In this document: positions 14,761 to 20,040 of the stretch, one piece after another
How positions within the stretch are numbered: the first letter of the stretch is position 1
Layout of the letters: each line of letters opens with the position of its first letter
NCBI GenBank assembly: GCA_023412215.1
Contig: JAEYNX010000031.1
Coordinates: forward strand, 1 to 20,040
DNA length: 20,040 nt
Reading direction: 5' to 3'
Origin: Bacillota bacterium
GTDB lineage: Bacteria > Bacillota > Clostridia > Oscillospirales > Ruminococcaceae
The notes under the pieces: model-generated
The model's input: only the letters and a program-made list of their open reading frames with translations
What the model was told of the DNA's origin: nothing
Databases searched by the model: none
Position numbers and translations under genes: made by a program

Positions 14761-16386
14761 TTACCCTCGACTTAATCTTCTTTTCTGAAGCGTTTTCCAT
14801 ATATTCCGACATTGACTACACAAATTGGGCTCAATATTAAGCAGATTTATCAAAAGCTCTTGATCAATAATATCTAGAGCGAGTTCAATATCTTGACCAG
14901 TTCGTACAATAGTATCTACTCGCAAAAGCAGGCTCTCTTTAACTTCTTGGTCTATGTCTCCTATTATCGGTAACATAATATTTCCCATTTCCCTAGGCAA
15001 TATCTCTAAAACACCTCCGCCATAACTGCGACCACAAATTTCAGTAAAGGCAAACGATATACTATTATAATACGAGAGCAACACATTTTCAGAATTAGCA
15101 CCTTCATTGAATTTCATACGATGCATAGTATCAGTAGATACTGCTCCACACTTGTTAAGAACAAATTTGGGATAAAGATTGTTTCTTCTAAGGAAAAAAG
15201 CATCTGGCACCCAAACTGAAGGTACGATGTACCATCTGTCACGTATTGAACATTTATATCCCTTGTACTGCTCTTCGTCTTCACCTTTTTTAATATATTG
15301 TTTATGTAAATCAGGATAATCTTCAATCGGTATTTCTGGAAAGTTTATAAGCATTGCTTTTTTGCCTGATTCTATATTAGCTTTCCAATCGTTTTCTGTA
15401 AAATAAATACCGTGAGCATGAGAACTACGACCTATCAAAGGCAACGTGACAGACCGAAGATCATATGAGTCTTCTATATCTTTATTTATAGAAAAATAAT
15501 CGTTATTCCCAGTAGTAATTCCAACATTAATTAAACCATAATCACAGAACTTAATAAACCGCGAATCATCCCGAATAGCTTGAATAGTTTTAATTTCACT
15601 GGCAGATACAAAGTATTTTGTCCACTTTTCTTTTACATGTTTGAGCTTTTGATATCCATTTTTACGTAGGTCCAAGGATCCAAAGTCGTTTAAATCATCC
15701 ATTTCAATAATACGAATCCCTTTTTCTTCTCCACCCTTTTCACCAATAAAGACGACAACTTCTTGTTCAATTTCCGGGAATACAAGCTTTTCAAAGGTAA
15801 TGAGCGTTATTCGGGAAAGTTGATTTGATAGGAATAACCGTAAATCCTCTGCATAGGCCACCTGAAGAATTTCAGCTGGTATAACAAAAGCAAGCTTTCC
15901 GTTATCTGCTAACATTTGAACGCAAGCAACTAAAAAGCACACCCATACATTTATAAGTTTATTTGATTTCATACCATGTTCTGTTAGTATTTGCGATTGA
16001 ATCTCTCTCTGCTTTTCCGTCAAATACTGATAACGTATATATGGCGGATTGCCTAATATAAGATCATATCGCTCTTTTCTGTAGCACCGTTTATAAAAAT
16101 CGAAGAAATCTTCGTTTAAGACATTAACAGCTTTTTTACCATTAAAGCGTTTACTTACTTTTTCTGCTTCACCAGATTCAATCTCTATTGCTGTAAGATC
16201 GTTAACTTTATTTAATAATCCTGTATTCTCAAGACTTTCGAGAAAAACTCCATCTCCACAACTAGGCTCCAATACTCGTGATATATTTTCAGATGCAAAA
16301 AGACTTACCATCGCAGTTGATAGCTGCAATGGGGTATAGTAGGCTCCCCTTAACTTTTGATCTGTACTGTCTTTTTTAAGTCTCAT
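14761..16386 (-). CDS. Adenine-N6 DNA methyltransferase (Eco57I-type companion)
   Basis: A 541-residue methyltransferase that would protect host DNA by transferring a methyl group from S-adenosylmethionine to adenine N6. Motifs in order: GAYYTP (motif X region, 14-19), LEPSCGDGVFL (motif I, 39-49), acidic AIEIE near 66-70, and DLILGNPPYIR (motif IV, NPPY at 113-116). The C-terminal half would be the target-recognition region. The ATG 16386 follows AGGAG and is 13 bases after the stop of the Type IIG gene. A separate methyltransferase next to a restriction-methylation fusion is the layout of Eco57I-like systems, where the fusion methylates one strand and the partner both. The last residues include a Cys-x2-Cys near the C-terminus. 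Confidence 0.88.
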   Translation of the reverse strand: MRLKKDSTDQKLRGAYYTPLQLSTAMVSLFASENISRVLEPSCGDGVFLESLENTGLLNKVNDLTAIEIESGEAEKVSKRFNGKKAVNVLNEDFFDFYKRCYRKERYDLILGNPPYIRYQYLTEKQREIQSQILTEHGMKSNKLINVWVCFLVACVQMLADNGKLAFVIPAEILQVAYAEDLRLFLSNQLSRITLITFEKLVFPEIEQEVVVFIGEKGGEEKGIRIIEMDDLNDFGSLDLRKNGYQKLKHVKEKWTKYFVSASEIKTIQAIRDDSRFIKFCDYGLINVGITTGNNDYFSINKDIEDSYDLRSVTLPLIGRSSHAHGIYFTENDWKANIESGKKAMLINFPEIPIEDYPDLHKQYIKKGEDEEQYKGYKCSIRDRWYIVPSVWVPDAFFLRRNNLYPKFVLNKCGAVSTDTMHRMKFNEGANSENVLLSYYNSISFAFTEICGRSYGGGVLEILPREMGNIMLPIIGDIDQEVKESLLLRVDTIVRTGQDIELALDIIDQELLINLLNIEPNLCSQCRNIWKTLQKRRLSRG

Positions 16387-16399
16387 GTTATCTCCTGCT

Positions 16400-19390
16400 C
16401 TAAAATTCGAGCCTGTAAACGCTGTTAATTAGTGATTCAATACGGGCGATAAGCCCTTTCTTTTCCCTTAGCATCACACTTTCTGTGTTCTTTGAAGGGT
16501 TATCAGCTAATATATCATTTATTCTATAAATTTCACGAGTTGCATTAATCACATTGTCATATATCTTCTTTTGAGCGGGTTTATTAAAATCCAGCTCAAC
16601 AAATGGAAGCGTAGAAAGTACAAATGTTCCTCGAGCTATAAAACCACCTTCAAAATCACTACCTACTATTCCTAAAATTCGTTCTGTATATGGATTAGTT
16701 AGCCATGCTTGTATGTATTCTAAAGCATATGGACTTTCTGCCTTTTTGCTAATGGCACAGTACCCTGCTGTACCGCCAGAGGCGATTAACATATTACTAT
16801 TATCATATGCATACATTGGATTCTTTCTAAGGACACCAACTATAAGCTTAGGCGTATTGATAAAAGCTGTTAACGCTTGCGTCCTTCCATATTGATACCA
16901 TGTATCCTGAGTGGAATTTGGGACATCTCTCGTTCCCTCGAAAGATACACACTTTGGTACCAATTGTGTATAGTGTGCCAAAAGATATTTATATGTACCA
17001 GGGAAACTTTTCTTCATTACCGTAATCGGAATAAGTTTTCCGTTCGAATCATATGGAAAAATTATAAGTTTGTCTGTTTTAAGTCGACTGTACGAGTCCA
17101 AGCCCTTCTCTGTCTGCTTTGTTGGTTTAAAATATGGTTTTAATATGCTTTTTTCTATACTATATTTCTTACCATCTTGCTCAATTTGAAATGCTCCTGC
17201 TGTTTCTCCTACAATGCTTTCCGAGGAAAACCAGTATACCGGTGGCCTTTCGGCGCTTGTCTGAATACCATTAAATATTTCAGCATGTTTTGTAAGGGAA
17301 ACGGCAACTTCATCCAACTTCTTAAGCAAAGATAAGAATTCGAAATCCGTTGTTAACCGCCATGGTAACTTGTTCAATATAGTTGTGCTAAAAGAAATTG
17401 ACTTAACTTCCTCCCCGGCCCAGAGTGAATTCGCAGATTCAATATTCGAATATGAAAACTCATTTTGTTCTCTTTTTTGTAATAGAACAATAGAACTATA
17501 TATAGTCTTATCTTCAAATAGCTGAGCATAACCAAAGTCATCTAGGCTTATTAAATATTTTTTGCTGGCAATTAATTGACGAAGTTTTTCGCCTGCTCCA
17601 ACTTTGAAGAACTTGTTAGGGATAATATAGCATATGTATCCATTATCCTTAACTTTTTGTATTGCCCTTTCGAGAAAAATAAAATACTTATCAAATTGTT
17701 TATATGAAGATGTGAATCGCCTTTTGTAGACCTCAAATTCAACCGAGGGGAGAAGTGCATGCATCCCTTCAGTATTGACGTATGGCGGGTTGCCTATTAT
17801 TACATCAAAAGGTGTCGCTAGATTCATTTCTTCCCAATTAAACGGTATAAGATCTAATAACTGATCTTTGGGAACATTTAAACCATACAGATCTTCATCG
17901 CTCACTAATGAATTGCCATGGAAAATGTTCTGATTTAAATCTGGTAGTATTGGTATAACGTCAGCGACAGAAGAAGCTGTTTCATCTTCTATTAATTTTA
18001 TAAGTAACGAAAACTTTGCGACCTCAACAGCATGAATATCTATATCGATACCATAAATACAAGAACAAAGGAGTTTCTTTTTTGTTTCAAGTGGTAGTTT
18101 ATAGCGTCCGTTCCCGATTTCAATCAGATAGCTTTTGTCGTATTTCAAATACCAATTCACGCAGTATGTCTGTAGATATTCGAAGACTTCTTCAAGATAA
18201 ACACCGGAGCCACATGCAATATCCGCAATTCGAACATTCAGCAAATCATCTGGCGTTTTATCAGCACACAATCTAGTCATGGCTTTTTCAACCATATACT
18301 TCACGATTTCGGTTGGAGTTGTAACAATTGATCTGTTAGCACAGTCTTTTTTCTTGCCAAGCCCAATCGAGCCATCATCCAGAACGACCAAATGCTCAGT
18401 TAAAAACATCTCGTATATTTTACCGAGCATGTTTGGTTCAATAATATTGAACATATATGGACTTTGTGGATAATATAAGCCTTTTATAATATTAACTATC
18501 GCTTCACTATTTAGATCAAAAACAATAGTATTACCAGAAAATAGTCTGGAGTTATATCTTTTATCTGCTGCTCTAAATAGTTCTTCAAGCTTTATCTGCA
18601 ATTGCGCTGGATCGTCAATTGTATCCTGCAATCTATGATAAAGTGGAAGATTCTTATCCTCACATATACGGAGAAAGACTATTTGGTTAATAAAATCCTG
18701 TACGACATCATTTAGCACTTCCAAAGAATGATATTTTTGTTTTAAGAATAGCTCGTTACTCAAGGAAATACGCCACTGATTTATCTGGGCAAGAAACAAA
18801 TCGTCTACGTACTGTTTTTGGTTGCCAGAACCGGGAAATTGCTCATTAAAAAATGCGTCGAAAGAACCAGAGTATACAGATTCCCTCGATAAAAACGAAT
18901 ATATCTCATCAAATTTAGATACATACTCCGAATAATGATATATTCGATACCGTGCTACTGAATAGCTTTCACCTTCTCTTGGAATACATGTAGTATCATA
19001 AATAATTAAGTACTCGAAATTTGTTAGAACCGCAATTTTATGTTTTGCATTCCATCCGTATTTTCTTGCCTGCAAAGCTGGTTCGGAAAGCCGTGAAATG
19101 TCCACAGCTGGCTTTTTAGCTTCCACAAATACTTTTGTAACTCCACGAATGGTAAGTGAATAGTCCGGCCTATCGGTTTGTGTAGAATAGTTCTCTGCGA
19201 TAACCTCTCTATATTGCGGAGCTAAACCTTTAGTATTAGCTACATCCCAACCAAGCGAGACCAATAGTGGGTCAATATATTCAATTCGACATGAATATTC
19301 ATTGTAGGAATTCTTTCCATCTTTATAGTAAGCCAAATTGGCATGAAAACGATTTATAAGAGCGTGCAATTCTTTAATGTTATTTTGCAT
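16400..19390 (-). CDS. Type IIG-like restriction-modification fusion enzyme
   Basis: A 996-residue single-chain restriction and modification enzyme. The N-terminus has a PD-(D/E)xK nuclease: RPDYSL with Asp76 and VEAKKP with Glu90 and Lys92. A helical connector spans about 190-350. The methyltransferase domain has TTPTEIVKYM (357-366), motif I ADIACGSGVYL (389-399), an acidic YGIDID near 446-451 and motif IV DVIIGNPPYVN (NPPY 534-537). The C-terminal 300 residues resemble a TaqI-type recognition domain. It would cut near an asymmetric site and methylate adenine there; the site itself cannot be read from the sequence. The ATG 19390 follows GAGG closely and lies five bases after the helix-turn-helix gene. 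BREX PglX was considered, but the nuclease motif and length favour Type IIG. Confidence 0.88.
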   Translation of the reverse strand: MQNNIKELHALINRFHANLAYYKDGKNSYNEYSCRIEYIDPLLVSLGWDVANTKGLAPQYREVIAENYSTQTDRPDYSLTIRGVTKVFVEAKKPAVDISRLSEPALQARKYGWNAKHKIAVLTNFEYLIIYDTTCIPREGESYSVARYRIYHYSEYVSKFDEIYSFLSRESVYSGSFDAFFNEQFPGSGNQKQYVDDLFLAQINQWRISLSNELFLKQKYHSLEVLNDVVQDFINQIVFLRICEDKNLPLYHRLQDTIDDPAQLQIKLEELFRAADKRYNSRLFSGNTIVFDLNSEAIVNIIKGLYYPQSPYMFNIIEPNMLGKIYEMFLTEHLVVLDDGSIGLGKKKDCANRSIVTTPTEIVKYMVEKAMTRLCADKTPDDLLNVRIADIACGSGVYLEEVFEYLQTYCVNWYLKYDKSYLIEIGNGRYKLPLETKKKLLCSCIYGIDIDIHAVEVAKFSLLIKLIEDETASSVADVIPILPDLNQNIFHGNSLVSDEDLYGLNVPKDQLLDLIPFNWEEMNLATPFDVIIGNPPYVNTEGMHALLPSVEFEVYKRRFTSSYKQFDKYFIFLERAIQKVKDNGYICYIIPNKFFKVGAGEKLRQLIASKKYLISLDDFGYAQLFEDKTIYSSIVLLQKREQNEFSYSNIESANSLWAGEEVKSISFSTTILNKLPWRLTTDFEFLSLLKKLDEVAVSLTKHAEIFNGIQTSAERPPVYWFSSESIVGETAGAFQIEQDGKKYSIEKSILKPYFKPTKQTEKGLDSYSRLKTDKLIIFPYDSNGKLIPITVMKKSFPGTYKYLLAHYTQLVPKCVSFEGTRDVPNSTQDTWYQYGRTQALTAFINTPKLIVGVLRKNPMYAYDNSNMLIASGGTAGYCAISKKAESPYALEYIQAWLTNPYTERILGIVGSDFEGGFIARGTFVLSTLPFVELDFNKPAQKKIYDNVINATREIYRINDILADNPSKNTESVMLREKKGLIARIESLINSVYRLEF

Positions 19391-19395
19391 AGCCT

Positions 19396-19569
19396 CTACC
19401 GAACCTTTCGTTTATCATTTGTTGGTTTGTCAGCATTTTCGGGGATAATCCAGATTCGGCTAATGCGCGCTGCGCCTTCTATACGATTTTCTTTACAAAG
19501 AATTTGTACTTGCCTTGGTGTAACACCCCATTTTTCAGCAGCTTCCTGAACTGTAATATAACCGTTCAT
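19396..19569 (-). CDS. Small helix-turn-helix protein (excisionase/MerR-like), likely island regulator
   Basis: A 57-residue protein consisting of one helix-turn-helix: YITVQEAAEKWGVTPRQVQILCKENRIEGAARISRIWIIP, with the strand ISRIWIIP closing the wing. This is the HTH_17/excisionase-like fold. ATG 19569 is six bases after GAGGTG; an in-frame GTG at 19578 overlaps that ribosome site and is rejected. It is the first gene of the defence operon, five bases before the Type IIG gene, and its promoter contains two perfect palindromes. That arrangement recalls controller proteins of restriction-modification systems, which bind their own promoter. Excisionase function is possible but no integrase is in the window. 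Confidence 0.78.
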   Translation of the reverse strand: MNGYITVQEAAEKWGVTPRQVQILCKENRIEGAARISRIWIIPENADKPTNDKRKVR

Positions 19570-19611
19570 ATACAACACCTCGGTACAATGTTATCAATGT
19601 AAACTATATAC

Positions 19612-19640
19612 AGTATATTCGTTTAAACGAAATCAGTCAA
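19612..19640 (-). promoter_or_regulatory. Promoter of the defence operon
   Basis: The minus strand has TTGACT (19640-19635), a 17-base spacer and TATACT (19617-19612), a near-consensus sigma-A promoter. Transcription would start near 19605, about 36 bases before the helix-turn-helix start codon. Confidence 0.78.
19618..19631. promoter_or_regulatory. Palindromic operator in promoter spacer
   Basis: TTCGTTTAAACGAA is a perfect 14-base palindrome filling most of the spacer and touching the -10 box. A protein bound here would block RNA polymerase. The product of the first gene is the natural candidate. Confidence 0.55.
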
Positions 19641-19652
19641 GGACATATGTCC
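19641..19652. promoter_or_regulatory. Second palindrome next to the -35 box
   Basis: GGACATATGTCC is a perfect 12-base palindrome directly upstream of the -35 hexamer. It is flanked by TCAA and TTGA, which extend the symmetry imperfectly. It is well placed as an activator or second operator site. Confidence 0.5.
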
Positions 19653-19948
19653 ATCTTGACCGTATCTAAAAGGCAGCGAATCCTGCTAAGTTCATAAGTA
19701 TCATTATAGATATCTTCAAATATTAAAAAGACGAATACAATTGTTCATGCCGCATTCGCCCCAATTTCCATTTTCATATTACCGGCCAATGGCCTTTATA
19801 TTGACATGTGGTAATGCATTGTACATTCGGTCTTTTTCAAACAATAAATGTTTAAGTATTTCCCTTGATACCATTTGATGTGTAAGCTGATAAATATGCA
19901 AAATGGAAGCCAATCCTTTGTCAGGTGCTCCCATTTGTGCGGATATTG
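19653..19948. other. Non-coding gap between defence promoter and ssrA
   Basis: About 300 AT-rich bases without a supported gene. A short open frame on the minus strand starts inside the ssrA sequence and I do not accept it. The gap holds a possible ssrA terminator at 19898-19936 and small palindromes such as GGCCAATGGCC at about 19783-19793. No integrase, second ssrA-like repeat or insertion sequence was seen. Confidence 0.5.
19898..19936 (-). terminator. Possible ssrA terminator
   Basis: Thirteen bases after the tmRNA CCA end, the minus strand has AAATGGGAGC pairing with GCTTCCATTT (ten pairs, one G-U) around 16 bases, followed by a short T run. The loop is long and the T run weak. Confidence 0.4.
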
Positions 19949-20040
19949 TGGTGGAGGCGAGGGGAGTCGAACCCCTGTCCGAAAGTTCCAAAATCAGACT
20001 TTCTCCGGGTGCAGCTCAGGGTTTAAAATTTCCCGCATTC
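19949..20040 (-). ncRNA. ssrA: tmRNA (ssrA), 3' part, partial
   Basis: The minus strand ends in GGACAGGGGTTCGACTCCCC followed by TCGCCTCCACCA. This is the T-arm (GGGG/CCCC around TTCGACT), the 3' acceptor strand and an encoded CCA, in the form typical of bacterial tmRNA. Upstream are the last pseudoknot region (CCCTGAGCTGCACCCGG) and a GAAAGT/ACTTTC helix. The tag-coding part and the 5' end lie outside the window. tmRNA rescues stalled ribosomes. The 3' end of ssrA is a frequent attachment site for phages and islands, which fits the mobile element to its left. Confidence 0.9.

Noticed and set aside
16400..19390. BREX-type PglX methyltransferase
   Set aside because: The protein has an N-terminal RPDYSL/VEAKK nuclease motif and no other BREX genes are nearby, so Type IIG fits better.
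19779..19991. Minus-strand open frame of about 70 codons next to ssrA
   Set aside because: Its start lies inside the tmRNA sequence, it has no ribosome site and the product is not recognised. It may hold a remnant but is not a supported gene.
1..20040. CRISPR array, insertion sequence, rRNA or full tRNA genes
   Set aside because: I saw no regularly spaced repeats, no transposase frame and no complete tRNA cloverleaf. The only RNA gene is the partial tmRNA.

Overview
The window looks like part of an integrative and conjugative element (ICE) in a low-to-medium GC Firmicute, most likely a gut-type Clostridia. Every gene I can support is on the minus strand, so transcription runs from high to low coordinates. 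The genus cannot be named from the sequence alone. The assignment rests on strong AGGAGG-type ribosome sites, several TTG/GTG starts, a parAB pair followed by a single-membrane-type Tad pilus locus, and the start of a giant mobile-element protein at the left edge.

Right edge (19949-20040): the 3' end of a tmRNA gene (ssrA), with the T-arm and CCA end readable. The 3' end of ssrA is a well-known integration site for mobile elements. No integrase lies beside it here and the other element end is outside the window, so use as an att site is inferred.

12977-19569: an AT-rich five-gene island. In transcription order it holds a 57-residue helix-turn-helix protein with a good promoter and two perfect palindromes, a 996-residue Type IIG-like restriction-modification protein (PD-ExK nuclease, adenine methyltransferase and C-terminal recognition region in one chain), a separate 541-residue adenine-N6 methyltransferase, a DUF262 protein, and a HEPN ribonuclease-like protein with an RNKIAH motif. 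Spacing is tight; DUF262 and HEPN share an ATGA stop/start. A rho-independent terminator follows. This is the best candidate for an undescribed system: DNA restriction-modification joined to a DUF262/HEPN pair that may be an RNA-cleaving second line.

11135-12893: parA and parB overlap by 44 bases and end at a strong terminator. They probably maintain or segregate the element.

1386-11105: a Tad/Flp-like pilus locus. A small four-cysteine protein comes first, then after an unusual leader cpaB, a TadZ/CpaE ATPase, CpaF, TadB and TadC; then a Flp-like pilin, a DUF4320-like pseudopilin and a TadE-like pseudopilin; then an 856-residue secreted protein with a thioester-type domain and three CARDB repeats; and finally a prepilin peptidase. 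Several genes are coupled by 4-base overlaps. No secretin is present, as expected for a single-membrane cell. An AT-rich orphan gene with its own promoter interrupts the locus between the adhesin and the peptidase.

1-1363: ICE accessory genes: a 28-residue membrane peptide, a 199-residue conserved mobile-element protein, a winged-helix protein, and the first 111 codons of a giant element protein cut by the window edge.

Base composition changes sharply between the pilus locus and the defence island. For example, the 60 bases from 7621 hold 39 G/C and the 60 bases from 13201 hold 19. This supports separate acquisition of the island.
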